Positions 26,458 through 35,274 are shown, counted from the stretch's first letter. The stretch is DNA of 52,344 nucleotides from Clostridia bacterium (GCA_900770255.1 CAAGJN010000014.1:1-52344); one strand, 5' to 3'. Notes: generated from the letters alone by a model not told the origin. Program-made: numbers and translations.

Positions 26458-28215
26458 TCACGCTTTGGGCTTAAACAGCTTTACAAACTCTTCATCGCTC
26501 ATGTCCGAGGCTTTTACTGCCTCCGGCTTATTTTTTTCCTCTTTTAGTATTTTTATGCAATCCGCACATTCCTCAACGGTGTTGCTGAGCCGATCCGCGC
26601 CGCGAAATATGCGCTCGACCTCGTCCATTTCGTCCGGCGTGAACTCTGAAGAGAGGAAATACGGCTCTGTGTTGCCGCCCTCCTCAAGCCGCCCGAGAAC
26701 GACCGAAAAAATATGCCTGTTGAGCGACGTGACAAAATAATCGGCCGAGAGCTCGTCCTTGAGCTTATTATAAAAATCAGGATTACGCATGAGCGAAGCT
26801 ATCAGCGTCTCCTCTGCCTTCGCGGCGCGCAGATGAGCAGAACGCTCGGGGTTTTTTGTGTTCTGGCCGCTGAGAAGCATTCTCTGCTGCTCCTGCTCGC
26901 GCTGAAGCCTGCGACGCTTTTGCAGGCTGCCGCGCTTGTATTTGACCTGCGCCAATATAGCGTCCTTGCTGACGTCGAGCTCATGCGACAGGCGCGAGGC
27001 GTAGATATCCACCTCGACCGGGCTTCCGACCTCAGCGAGCACGTCCGCGGCGGCGGAGAGATACTTCACCTTGCCGTCGTCAGTCGCAAGATCAATTTCC
27101 CTGCGCGCCTGCAGAAGTCTGTATTCAGTATCGTTCGCCGCGCCCTCAATTATGTCCTTAAAACGCTGCGCGCCGTACTTTTTGATTATCTCGTCCGGGT
27201 CCTTGCCGCCGGTCAGGCGCAGAACCTTTATCTCCATACCGGTCGCGCCGAAAATTGACAGCGCCCGCGAGGTCGCTTTCTGCCCTGCCTCATCGGCGTC
27301 ATAGGATAGGAGGATCTGATCGGCATAGCGTGAGAGAAGATTTGCCTGCTCCCTTGTCAGCGCAGTACCGAGGCACGCGACGGCGTTGGTGAAGCCCGCC
27401 TGATGCAGGGTTATGACGTCCATGTATCCCTCGGCAATTATCAGCTTGCCGTCATTGCCGTTTTTTGCAAAATTGAGCGCAAATACGCCGTTGCTTTTTT
27501 TATAGACGAGCGTGTCGGAAGTGTTTATGTATTTCGGCTTCGAGTCATCAAGGACTCGTCCGCCGAAGGCGATCACGTTGCCGCGCGGATCAATTATCGG
27601 GAACATTGCGCGGTTGCGGAAGTTGTCGTAATAATTCGGTTTCCCGCTCTTGTCGCTGCGTCGGACAAGGTTGGCGCTCTCAAGCAGCACATCGTCAAAG
27701 CCCTGTTCATTGAGGTGCTTTTTAAGCGCCCGCCAATCATCAGGAGCATAGCCGAGCCCGAAATGGCGGATCGTCTCCATCGTAAGCCCGCGGTCGAGGA
27801 AATAGTCAAGCGCCGATCTGCCGCTCTGCGTAAAGAGCTGTGAATGAAAAAATTTTGCCGCCGCACGGTTTGCCGAGAGCATCTCGGTACGCTTTCGCGC
27901 GAGCGTATCGTCGTATCCGTCCTCCGGCAGCGCCATGCCAGCCTTATCGGCGAGCTGCTTGACGGCCTCCATATAATCGAGATTCTCAATCCTGCGCACG
28001 AAGGTTATCACGTCGCCGCCGACGCCGCAGCCGAAGCAATAAAAACTGCCGTTTTCGGGATATACTGTAAACGACGGGGTCTTTTCATTGTGAAACGGAC
28101 AGAGCCCGACGAGGTTCTTTCCCCTGCGGCGCAGATTGACATACGGCGAAATGACGCTCTCGATATCCGTATTCATACGCAGTTGCTCAAGGAAGCTGTC
28201 GCTGAGTCTCTTCAC
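26458..28215 (-). CDS. dnaG: DNA primase
   Basis: A 585-residue primase that makes RNA primers for replication. I start at the GTG at 28215 (VKRLSDSFLEQL), since GGAG lies eight bases ahead; the frame extends 29 codons further without a site. The CHC2 zinc finger is LCPFHNEKTPSF through FYCFGCGVGGDVITF. The RNA polymerase core and TOPRIM domain show FAKNGNDGKLIIAEGYMDVITLHQAGFTNAVACLGTALT and LSYDADEAGQKA with the metal-binding acidic residues. A C-terminal helical DnaB-interaction domain follows (ETLIASLMRNPDFY). It is first in the transcript with rpoD. No rpsU is seen upstream, unlike in enterobacteria. Confidence 0.97.
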   Translation of the reverse strand: MKRLSDSFLEQLRMNTDIESVISPYVNLRRRGKNLVGLCPFHNEKTPSFTVYPENGSFYCFGCGVGGDVITFVRRIENLDYMEAVKQLADKAGMALPEDGYDDTLARKRTEMLSANRAAAKFFHSQLFTQSGRSALDYFLDRGLTMETIRHFGLGYAPDDWRALKKHLNEQGFDDVLLESANLVRRSDKSGKPNYYDNFRNRAMFPIIDPRGNVIAFGGRVLDDSKPKYINTSDTLVYKKSNGVFALNFAKNGNDGKLIIAEGYMDVITLHQAGFTNAVACLGTALTREQANLLSRYADQILLSYDADEAGQKATSRALSIFGATGMEIKVLRLTGGKDPDEIIKKYGAQRFKDIIEGAANDTEYRLLQARREIDLATDDGKVKYLSAAADVLAEVGSPVEVDIYASRLSHELDVSKDAILAQVKYKRGSLQKRRRLQREQEQQRMLLSGQNTKNPERSAHLRAAKAEETLIASLMRNPDFYNKLKDELSADYFVTSLNRHIFSVVLGRLEEGGNTEPYFLSSEFTPDEMDEVERIFRGADRLSNTVEECADCIKILKEEKNKPEAVKASDMSDEEFVKLFKPKA

Positions 28216-28317
28216 GTTTCTCACTCCTTTTATAAATAATATACGCGAAAAATTCCGTTTTCCCTGCAAAAAAATCAAAATTTTTATATCTTTCATTTTC
28301 ACTTGTCAAAAAGAATA

Positions 28318-28357
28318 ACAGCGGCGAAAAGTCAAATTCGCTCTCCGCCGCCGCTGT
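28318..28357 (-). terminator. Probable terminator after the DUF378 gene
   Basis: ACAGCGGCG pairs with CGCCGCTGT; on the minus strand TTATTCTTTTTG follows. The loop is long (about 22 bases), so confidence is moderate. Confidence 0.55.
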
Positions 28358-28471
28358 AATTTTCAATTCCTTTTATTGAGGCGTTACACCTAATACCGAA
28401 TATACGGCCGGTTTTTCTCCGTTTTGCGGCTCAAGGCTTAACGCCGATCTTTACCGGGCACAACACTGCGT

Positions 28472-28702
28472 TTACTTTGTGTCCTTTGCGTTATGCTCAT
28501 TAGTTTCAAGGAGCGTATTCTCCCTGAAGAACAACGAGATGCACCATATTCCCGCAAGAGCGACAAGCGTATAGATGATCCTTGCGACTATCGAGCCCTG
28601 TCCGCCGCAGATCCACCCGACTATATCGAACTTGAACAGGCCTATGCTGCCCCAGTTTATAGCGCCGATTATTACTAAGATAAGCGATATTCTATCAAGC
28701 AT
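28472..28702 (-). CDS. DUF378 small membrane protein
   Basis: A 76-residue protein from the ATG at 28702 (GGAG about eight bases ahead); the open frame runs 42 codons further but with low-complexity, unlike sequence. MLDRISLILVIIGAINWGSIGLFKFDIVGWICGG and IVARIIYTLVALAGIWCISLFF match DUF378 (PF04070), a two-segment membrane protein of unknown function common in Firmicutes. INWG and the GG turn are the conserved features. It stands alone between dnaG and the divergent lipase gene, in an AT-rich intergenic setting. Confidence 0.87.
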   Translation of the reverse strand: MLDRISLILVIIGAINWGSIGLFKFDIVGWICGGQGSIVARIIYTLVALAGIWCISLFFRENTLLETNEHNAKDTK

Positions 28703-28964
28703 TTTTCTCACTCCTTTGTAATTAGTATCGTTTTTTGACGGCGATATATTCACTTGAGTATCAGAAAAATTTTGGCGCATAAAGCCAATCTTAACATTTT
28801 TTTCACATCTTTTTGACATTTTTGTCACATACCTAAAAAAAATCTAAAACCGATTCCCAAAAAAATTAAAAATCTTATTTATACTTATTATCCGGAAAAT
28901 TATATTGATGTATTATGCTTTAAAATTTTAAGCGAAATAAAAATATACACAGGAGGAACTACCG

Positions 28965-30248
28965 ATGAAATCGAAAGCTTTAAAACGCATACTGAGCATT
29001 ATCGTGCTCTGTGCGCTTGTGTTTGCTCTCACCGCACAGGGTGCAAACGCGCTCTCGGCCGAAAGTACCAACAAATACCCGTACGTCTATGTTCACGGAC
29101 TTTTCGGCTGGGGTCAAGATGAGGGGATAAACGACACGCTTCCCTACTGGGGCTCCGCATCTTGTGATCTCATGGAGGAACTGAACAAACAGAACTATGA
29201 GAGCTACGCCGCATCAGTCGGCCCGATGTCGAGCAACTGGGACAGAGTCTGCGAACTCTATGCACAGCTCACCGGCACGCGCGTCGATTACGGTGAGGCA
29301 CATTCCGCAAAATTCCATCACAGCCGCTACGGCAGAACGTACTCCGAGCCGATGATCGAGGGCTGGGGTGAAGAGGATGAGGACGGCAACATCAAAAAGA
29401 TAAACCTCGTCGGTCACTCCTTCGGCGGCGCGGCCGTCAGAACACTGACATATCTGCTCGCCTACGGCAGCGCCGAGGAGCAGGCGGTCACCTCTCCCGA
29501 CGATATTTCGCCTCTGTTCACCGGCGGCAAGGGCAACTACATAAACTCCGTCACCACGCTCTGCGCTCCGCACAACGGCACAACTCTGACTTACATAGCA
29601 GACGGCATGAATCTGACCGAACTCGGCAAGGCAGCCTGCCTCCTCTACGCAGGTATTATGGGTCGCTCAAAGCTCAACGGCTATGTTGATTTTCACCTTG
29701 AGCAGTTTGGTCTGACCCCCATTCCCGGAGACGACTCAACGCCGGAAGAGGCTTTCATAAAAGCCTTTGTCACCATAATGAGCCAGCCGGACAATGCGAT
29801 GATTGATATGTATCCCGAAAACGCCGCCGAGATAAACAAATATGCACAGGCGGTAGACGGAGTTTATTACTTCTCGTATGCCTATCAGACTACCCGCAGC
29901 ACGCTCCTCGGCGCCCAGACGCCGCTTCCAGGCACGCTCGTCGTGCTCAAACCTCTGGCAAGGTTGATCGGCACATATTCGAAAAACCTCGTTTCAGATT
30001 ATAAGATCGACTCCTCATGGCTGCCAAACGACGGACTTGTCAACGTCAAATCAGCCCTCCATCCATTCGAGGACGCCAGCAAGAGCTACAGTCCCGATGA
30101 AGAACTTGAGACCGGCGTATGGTATGTTATGCCGATTAGAGACGGCGATCACGGCACCGTTATCGGCATGCAGCAAACAAAGCGTCAGACGCTAAAATTC
30201 TACAGCGAGCTGACAAGCATGATTGAAAGCCTGCCTGTCACAAGTTAA
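28965..30248 (+). CDS. Secreted triacylglycerol lipase, family I.5-like
   Basis: A 427-residue exported esterase. The signal peptide is MKSKALKRILSIIVLCALVFALTAQGANA. The mature enzyme has the oxyanion motif YVHGLFGWG (42-50), the stretch VDYGEAHSAKFHHSRYGRTY (about 107-126), typical of Geobacillus/Staphylococcus lipases with their zinc-binding region, and the nucleophile elbow LVGHSFGG with Ser152. The catalytic aspartate is likely in LPNDGLVNV and the histidine in DGDHGTVIG. Length is close to the 390-420 residues of family I.5. CAGGAGG precedes the ATG. It is a single-gene unit ending in a strong terminator. It would free fatty acids from host or diet lipids. Confidence 0.9.
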   Translation: MKSKALKRILSIIVLCALVFALTAQGANALSAESTNKYPYVYVHGLFGWGQDEGINDTLPYWGSASCDLMEELNKQNYESYAASVGPMSSNWDRVCELYAQLTGTRVDYGEAHSAKFHHSRYGRTYSEPMIEGWGEEDEDGNIKKINLVGHSFGGAAVRTLTYLLAYGSAEEQAVTSPDDISPLFTGGKGNYINSVTTLCAPHNGTTLTYIADGMNLTELGKAACLLYAGIMGRSKLNGYVDFHLEQFGLTPIPGDDSTPEEAFIKAFVTIMSQPDNAMIDMYPENAAEINKYAQAVDGVYYFSYAYQTTRSTLLGAQTPLPGTLVVLKPLARLIGTYSKNLVSDYKIDSSWLPNDGLVNVKSALHPFEDASKSYSPDEELETGVWYVMPIRDGDHGTVIGMQQTKRQTLKFYSELTSMIESLPVTS

Positions 30249-30261
30249 ACGGTAAAAAGTC

Positions 30262-30312
30262 AAAAATCCCGAACAGACAAAGTGCTTTTGCACCTGTCAG
30301 TTCGGGATTTTT
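30262..30312. terminator. Bidirectional terminator between the lipase and the PfkB kinase genes
   Basis: AAAATCCCGAAC (30263-30274) pairs with GTTCGGGATTTT (30300-30311), with an inner GTGC/GCAC helix. T runs on both strands suit the converging genes. Confidence 0.85.
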
Positions 30313-30376
30313 TACAAGCTGAAAATCCGGTTGCAGGGTCGGATAAACATGTAATCGCTTTGCAGATATTTAAATA

Positions 30377-31264
30377 TCAGGATCTCTCCAAAAACTTTTC
30401 TACCTCGATAAGCTCCGGTATTGACACGGACGCCCCGTCGCGCGATACTGCAAGCGCAGAGGCTGCTGCGGCATACCGCAGCGCCTCCTGCACGCCGAGC
30501 TTGTCGAGCAATGCAAAGAAGAAACCGAGGAAGGTGTCGCCTGCGGCCGTCGTATCGACAACGGGCACGCGAAAAATATCCTGATGATAAAATCTGCCGT
30601 CTGCTCTGCACAGAGCGCCTTCGCTGCCGAGAGTCAAAAGCACATTCGCGTCAGGGTATTTCTCCGAAAAGACTCTGAGCGCCGCTTCGGGCACGGTCTG
30701 CGCCGTCAGCTCCTGCGCCTCAGTCTCGTTGACGACAAACCAGCTCACCTTTTCAAGCGGGAAAGAAAGTATCTCACCTCCAAAGGGGCTGGGGTTGAAA
30801 ACTATCTCTATACCGCGGGAAAATGCGGCGTCGATGATCCGCTCAATACCGCTTATCTCGTTTTGCAAAAACAGCCTGTCGCCCGCCGAAAAACTCGACA
30901 TTACGGCTTCTATATGCTCGTCGGTTATCTCTTTGTTCGCGCCGCCGAAAAGCAAAATACTGTTCTGGCCGGCTTTATCGACCTGAATAACGGCGTGCCC
31001 GCTCGGGGAGTCGCTCTTTCGCACGAACGACGTATCGACGCGGTTTTCGCTGAGCTTTTTTAAAAGTCTGTCTCCGTCCGCGCCGACGCATCCGGCATGA
31101 TACACCTTTTCACCGGCGCGCGCAAGGGCTATCGACTGGTTGAGGCCCTTGCCTCCGCAAAAATGCTCGAGCTTTGACGACGCAGTCGTCTCCCCCGGAC
31201 GCACGACATGATCTACCGAATACACAAGGTCAATATTCAAAGAACCGAAATTCAAAGTTTTCAT
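30377..31264 (-). CDS. PfkB-family carbohydrate kinase, ribokinase-like
   Basis: A 295-residue sugar or nucleoside kinase. The N-terminal signature is FGSLNIDLVYSVDHVVRPGET, followed by FCGGKGLNQSIALARAG (substrate lid, GGKGxNQ) and the C-terminal signature PVVDTTAAGDTFLGFF with the catalytic aspartate. NPSP and NETEAQEL are the ATP-side motifs. Ribokinase is the closest activity by eye; 2-deoxyribose or a nucleoside are alternatives. The start codon overlaps the stop of the HTH-ADP-ribosylglycohydrolase gene by four bases (ATGA), so translation of the two is coupled. The pairing suggests use of the ribose unit released by that hydrolase, as an inference; E. coli YegU/YegV is a comparable pair. 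Confidence 0.9.
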   Translation of the reverse strand: MKTLNFGSLNIDLVYSVDHVVRPGETTASSKLEHFCGGKGLNQSIALARAGEKVYHAGCVGADGDRLLKKLSENRVDTSFVRKSDSPSGHAVIQVDKAGQNSILLFGGANKEITDEHIEAVMSSFSAGDRLFLQNEISGIERIIDAAFSRGIEIVFNPSPFGGEILSFPLEKVSWFVVNETEAQELTAQTVPEAALRVFSEKYPDANVLLTLGSEGALCRADGRFYHQDIFRVPVVDTTAAGDTFLGFFFALLDKLGVQEALRYAAAASALAVSRDGASVSIPELIEVEKFLERS

Positions 31265-32838
31265 TTCTCAATATGTTTGAGCGTAAGCTCGATCCTTTCT
31301 CCGATATCCGCTTTGCCGACACCGAATATCTGTGTGTCAAGTTTGCCGTTGAGCGGAGACGTCCACTCATTTCCGACGGCGGATATACCTCTCATCATAC
31401 CTATTACAGAACCGGCCGTCGCGGCATTGCAATCGGTATCAAACCCGGTCTGAACGGCGCGGCAGACAGTTTTTGCATAGTCCCCGTTCCCGTAAAGAAG
31501 CGCCGCAGTAACAATCTCAGCGTTCGAGAGCACATGGCACCAATCATGGCTCTCATATTCGTTCCAGCGCGAGTGTATCTTAGAGAAGCATTCGCTCTCA
31601 GATAAGCCTGCGTCAAAATCGCCGACCACGCCCATGACAGAGCGAACAAAACGCGACTTCTGCGGGACGAACTTCAGCGCCGAAACAATGGCCTCTTTTA
31701 TATCATTTTCAACCGCTGCAACAGCTATGAGCGCGGCGGCAAACATTTCGCCGTAAATACCGTTTTTTGTGTGCGAGACAACTGCGTCGCGATAAGCCAT
31801 ATCCGCGGCGGTCTCGGGGTCTCCGGGATTTATATATCCGAAATAATCAGCCCTGATCTGCGCCCCAATCCACTCTCTGAACGGGTTTTTATATTCCGCA
31901 GACGCGGGAGGTACAAAGCCCTTAACAAAATTGCAAAAAGCTACTCTCTCAGCCGTACAATAGGCTCCTTTCGGCTGCTTATCAAGCCAGAACTCAGCGA
32001 CATTTCGAGAAGTGAAATCTCTGCCGTATTTCTCGATAAGCTCCTGATAAAGCACCGTATAGTTGGTGTCGTCGTCAGCGGGAGCGCACTTTATCAGATC
32101 GGCATAGCAGCCGCTGTCGATCCAGCGTCCGACGCGGCCAAGCAGCTCGTCGCTGAGCTCGCTGTGCCTTATATACCTGTGCATGGGATAGTTGCCCGTC
32201 TCCCTGAGAAGTATACCGAGCTCGCCGGACTTTATTCCCTCCACAGGCTTACCGAGGAAACATCCGCATATCCGGCCGTACCATGCGCCTGATATCTTAT
32301 CTCTGAGGAGCTTCTTATCCGGGCTGCGGCGCTGCGGGAGCACAGCGGCTCTGCACTTTTTTATACTCTCAAGGTCATTGGGCTCATAAAAATCATAATC
32401 TTCCCTTGACGGCGCACCCGATACTATATCATATATAACGTCGGCAAGCCGCTCCTTGTACTCTCCGTTCGGAAGCTTTGACACAGCCTTGAAAAGCTCC
32501 TCATATTCACCGATCTTCAGCCCCTCCTCAGAGCACTGTCTGAACTCAGTCATCAATTGCTCGGAATAGAGCTCCCACGGATGCAGAGATGTATAGTCCG
32601 GGCGCACCCCGCTTCTGTGCCGCTCCTCCTTTGCGCGCTCCCCGCACCCTGTAAGCAGCTCGTCGAGAGAGACATTCAATATCTGCGAGAGCACTATCAG
32701 CTTATCAACCGATGGCTTGGCGTGATCGCTCTCCCATTTCTGTACGGACTGGCTTGAAACTGAGCACTTTTGGGCAACAGCGTCGCGTGACAGTCCGGCC
32801 CTGGTTCTGAGATTATAGATACGGTCTCCGAGCGTCAT
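31261..32838 (-). CDS. XRE-type HTH fused to ADP-ribosylglycohydrolase
   Basis: 525 residues from the ATG at 32838 (GGAG eight bases ahead). Residues 1-60 are a Cro/C1-type helix-turn-helix (LRTRAGLSRDAVAQKCSVSSQSVQKWESDHAKPS). A linker of about 100 residues follows. The rest is an ADP-ribosylglycohydrolase/DraG-like domain with ISGAWYGRICGCFLGKPVEG, the metal motif PADDDTNY and the second metal motif TGFDTDCNAATAGSVIG. Such domains cleave ADP-ribose from proteins or small ADP-ribosylated compounds with two magnesium ions. Fusion to a DNA-binding domain implies a regulator that senses or acts on a ribosylated ligand, as an inference. It has its own promoter and is coupled to the PfkB kinase. 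Confidence 0.9.
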   Translation of the reverse strand: MTLGDRIYNLRTRAGLSRDAVAQKCSVSSQSVQKWESDHAKPSVDKLIVLSQILNVSLDELLTGCGERAKEERHRSGVRPDYTSLHPWELYSEQLMTEFRQCSEEGLKIGEYEELFKAVSKLPNGEYKERLADVIYDIVSGAPSREDYDFYEPNDLESIKKCRAAVLPQRRSPDKKLLRDKISGAWYGRICGCFLGKPVEGIKSGELGILLRETGNYPMHRYIRHSELSDELLGRVGRWIDSGCYADLIKCAPADDDTNYTVLYQELIEKYGRDFTSRNVAEFWLDKQPKGAYCTAERVAFCNFVKGFVPPASAEYKNPFREWIGAQIRADYFGYINPGDPETAADMAYRDAVVSHTKNGIYGEMFAAALIAVAAVENDIKEAIVSALKFVPQKSRFVRSVMGVVGDFDAGLSESECFSKIHSRWNEYESHDWCHVLSNAEIVTAALLYGNGDYAKTVCRAVQTGFDTDCNAATAGSVIGMMRGISAVGNEWTSPLNGKLDTQIFGVGKADIGERIELTLKHIEK

Positions 32839-32863
32839 ATTATCAACTCCGTTCTTTTTTCTG

Positions 32864-32892
32864 ATTATATCAAAAAAGTATGGAGCTTGCAA
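32864..32892 (-). promoter_or_regulatory. Sigma-A promoter of the HTH-glycohydrolase/kinase operon
   Basis: Minus strand TTGCAA (32887-32892), 17 bases, TATAAT (32864-32869). The -10 box lies only 26 bases from the ATG, so the leader is very short. Confidence 0.65.
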
Positions 32893-33013
32893 TGTACTCC
32901 CGGTTGTTTTTTGAGCGCCCGACGGTTGCGGCTACCGTCGTGATCCTTTACAAAGCAAACACAGAAAAGCTCGCGGAGAGTAAAAATTTTTAATTTGCCT
33001 CTTGATCCTACAG

Positions 33014-34576
33014 TCAGCCTGCTTGTTGTACGTTTTCGTCAAGCTTATAGAGCTTATACTCATAGAGAGAGCTGTCCAGCCGGTAGAGCTTTGCGTCGCT
33101 GAGCTTTTCATTCTCAAACCACAGTTCAACAACGACCGGGCACAGATTTCTGTCTTTTTCCTTGTCATAACTCCGTCTCGTCTGATCGACGCGGTAGTAT
33201 TCAATCATCTCGCCGTTTTTGAGCGTAAAAAATTTTGCAAATATCTCACCCTCATCGCCCACTATCTTTTTGATCACCTCATCCCGGTCATCACCCGCTT
33301 TTAGGGTATTGAAATTTAGGAAACACTCTCTTCCGTTCGTCCCCTTTTCGCCGTAGAAATGCCGGTCGACCTCGCTGTCAGATCTGATTATATTCGCTCC
33401 GCTGCCCACACCCTTCGAGCCGACGCAGCCGTCCTCGTCCATTTTTAGATAGACGAAGCCATTGCTGCAATTGCGCGAAACTTCCCCGGGATTATAAAAC
33501 ACGAACCGGTTAATAAAAACCTCGTAGCCCTCGTCCTTTATCGGAAGCTCAAGCTCGCCGAAAGAATACTTAAGGCGTTTTCTCATACCTCTGCTCTGGG
33601 TTTCACAATATTCATCAAACGGCATATACCCTTGAATGGCGAGAGTCTGTTTAGCCAGATCATAGCTCATGCCGAGTTCGATCAATTCGAACGCCGCCTC
33701 GCTCTGGCTGCATATGCCGTCGTAGGTCTGCAGTTCATAATATACCCCATCCTCATAGCCGCGCATGACATGTGTGTAATTGCGGAAAAATGAATATGAG
33801 CTGCTGTACATCAGCGTAAACGCGACCGAGACTGCAGCCAGGACGCAGGCCGATATTATCAGCCCTTTTCTGCCGTTTTTCTCCGGCTCCTCCTTTTTTT
33901 TGAGCCGGGCAAAGAGGATAACCGACATGACGGCAACGCCTATGTCAAAAACAACACCGACAATAAAGCTCAAATATTCGGGATCCAGCATCACATTATT
34001 TCCCGCAAGCCAGTTCATGCTAAGCGGTGTGAGCTTTTCGATTATGTAGCCCATATCATAGAGAGCAGCATAAACAGCCGGCTGAGGATATCCGCTGAAA
34101 ATCAGCGTTGCACCGGCCAATCCGTTGGGTATGCCTATAGAGAGCAACGTATATTTGTAGCCGAATCTATATGCCGCCGCAAGACCGAGGGAAGCCGCAA
34201 ACACCATGATAAAGCTTATAAATACCTGATATGTATCCGGCCTGCCCTTCGAATCAGCGCTGAGTATCCACACTCCTAGGAACAGCGATGCCGCCAGCGC
34301 CGCGACATTAAGCACTGAGACAAGTATAGGCACCCACGGCTTTTCTCCGTAAGCTTTTTCAAGCCCCTTTTTCACCATATCCGTAACACCTCCGTCATCA
34401 CCCATATCGGCGAGAGCTTTGCCTATGCTCTCATCCTCACCGTAGCCGATCTCAGTATAAAAATCGATGTGCTCAGAAATGTGCGTCTCAAGTTCCTCGC
34501 GGATAAGCGCCTTCCTCCGCTTTGAAAATTTTTCGGGGACTACCGAATCAAGATATTTTTCAATTCTTTCATCCAT
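33014..34576 (-). CDS. Membrane protein with N-terminal HAAS/DUF1700-like domain, partner of PadR
   Basis: 520 residues from the ATG at 34576; AGGAG lies about ten bases ahead, and a longer in-frame start overlaps the PadR gene. Residues 1-75 (MDERIEKYLDSVVP, ALIREELETHISEHIDFY, DESIGKALADMGD) form the helical cap seen in HAAS/DUF1700 proteins and in permease prefix domains. About six hydrophobic segments follow, then a large soluble C-terminal part of about 270 residues (VFYNPGEVSRN, ECFLNFNTLKAGDDRDEVIKKIVGDEGEIF) which I do not recognise. Genes of this type sit next to PadR regulators, as here (16 bases downstream). Function unknown; a signalling or membrane-stress role is a guess. Confidence 0.75.
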   Translation of the reverse strand: MDERIEKYLDSVVPEKFSKRRKALIREELETHISEHIDFYTEIGYGEDESIGKALADMGDDGGVTDMVKKGLEKAYGEKPWVPILVSVLNVAALAASLFLGVWILSADSKGRPDTYQVFISFIMVFAASLGLAAAYRFGYKYTLLSIGIPNGLAGATLIFSGYPQPAVYAALYDMGYIIEKLTPLSMNWLAGNNVMLDPEYLSFIVGVVFDIGVAVMSVILFARLKKKEEPEKNGRKGLIISACVLAAVSVAFTLMYSSSYSFFRNYTHVMRGYEDGVYYELQTYDGICSQSEAAFELIELGMSYDLAKQTLAIQGYMPFDEYCETQSRGMRKRLKYSFGELELPIKDEGYEVFINRFVFYNPGEVSRNCSNGFVYLKMDEDGCVGSKGVGSGANIIRSDSEVDRHFYGEKGTNGRECFLNFNTLKAGDDRDEVIKKIVGDEGEIFAKFFTLKNGEMIEYYRVDQTRRSYDKEKDRNLCPVVVELWFENEKLSDAKLYRLDSSLYEYKLYKLDENVQQAG

Positions 34577-34592
34577 ACCTCCACCGCTCCTG

Positions 34593-34940
34593 TCACACTG
34601 CCGAGGGTGTAAGCGAGCCCGTAACAACCTTTTCGACGGCCGAGGAGTACGAGTGCCAGTCATCAGTTGACTTTTTCAGCAGCTTGATCCCGCGGTCTGT
34701 TATGTGATAATACTTGCGTCTTTTGCCGTTGCTTCCCTCCTGCCAATAGGATTTGACCAGTCCGTCCTGCTCGAAGCTGTGGAGTATCGGATAGAGCGTG
34801 CCCTCCTTAAAGGAAAACACAAACTCGCTGCGCTGCTCTATCTCCTTGATGATCTGGTAGCCGTACATATCCCCCGTTCCGAGGACTGACAGCACGAGCA
34901 GCGAGCTGCTTCCCTTTGACAGTTCCTTCTGAATGTTCAA
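34593..34940 (-). CDS. PadR-family transcriptional regulator
   Basis: 115 residues starting at the TTG at 34940, with GGGAGG eight bases ahead; this gives MNIQKELSKGSSSLLVLSVLG, the normal family start. The winged helix shows GDMYGYQIIKEIEQRSEFVFSFKEGTLYPILHSFEQDGLVKSYW and RKYYHITDRGIKLL, a near-perfect PadR pattern. It most likely represses its own operon with the HAAS-type membrane protein. A palindrome-like CTATGCAT-N9-ATGTATAG (34985-35009) next to the -10 box is a plausible operator. The effector is unknown. Confidence 0.92.
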   Translation of the reverse strand: MNIQKELSKGSSSLLVLSVLGTGDMYGYQIIKEIEQRSEFVFSFKEGTLYPILHSFEQDGLVKSYWQEGSNGKRRKYYHITDRGIKLLKKSTDDWHSYSSAVEKVVTGSLTPSAV

Positions 34941-34984
34941 CTTTAATACCTCCCGTATCACGTTGTGCTTTTTATATAGAGCTA

Positions 34985-35009
34985 CTATGCATTGATACCC
35001 TATGTATAG
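34985..35009. promoter_or_regulatory. Candidate PadR operator
   Basis: CTATGCAT (34985-34992) and ATGTATAG (35002-35009) form a 7-of-8 inverted repeat just downstream of, and touching, the -10 box of the PadR promoter. Confidence 0.5.
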
Positions 35010-35036
35010 AATATCAGTTCTGACGTATTATGTCAA
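35008..35036 (-). promoter_or_regulatory. Sigma-A promoter of the PadR operon
   Basis: Minus strand TTGACA (35031-35036), 17 bases, TATTCT (35008-35013). Upstream at 35044-35062 TGTCAA-N7-TTGACA forms a further inverted repeat. Otherwise the gap 34941-35274 holds only the terminator at 35144 and AT-rich sequence. Confidence 0.68.
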
Positions 35037-35143
35037 GCATAAATGTCAATTATTGTTTGACAGCGTCTGTGCGGATTGCGTAAAAACGCTCGGTTGATAT
35101 TTTTGCAGCGTGTAATTTGTTTTACGCTCTGTTTTTGCCCATA

Positions 35144-35180
35144 AAAATGCACCCCGAAAGTGTCCTTTTGGGGTGCATTT
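35144..35180 (-). terminator. Terminator of the propeller-like protein gene
   Basis: AAATGCACCCC pairs with GGGGTGCATTT; on the minus strand TTTTTAT follows. Confidence 0.8.
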
Positions 35181-35274
35181 CCAATATATGCGGCGGCGTT
35201 CTAAATAAGCATAAATATTATATAGGTCTTACGTCACCGCCATAAATATTCTGCCGCATAGGCAAAATCGGCTG

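Noticed and set aside
30377..32838. A toxin-antitoxin or phage-defence module (HTH plus ADP-ribosylglycohydrolase)
   Set aside because: No ADP-ribosyltransferase toxin is adjacent, the HTH is fused to the hydrolase, and the partner is a sugar kinase; a metabolic or regulatory role fits better on present evidence.
32920..32940. CGACGGT/ACCGTCG hairpin as terminator of the PadR operon
   Set aside because: The 7-bp stem has no T run on the minus strand directly after it; it could pause transcription but is not a convincing terminator.
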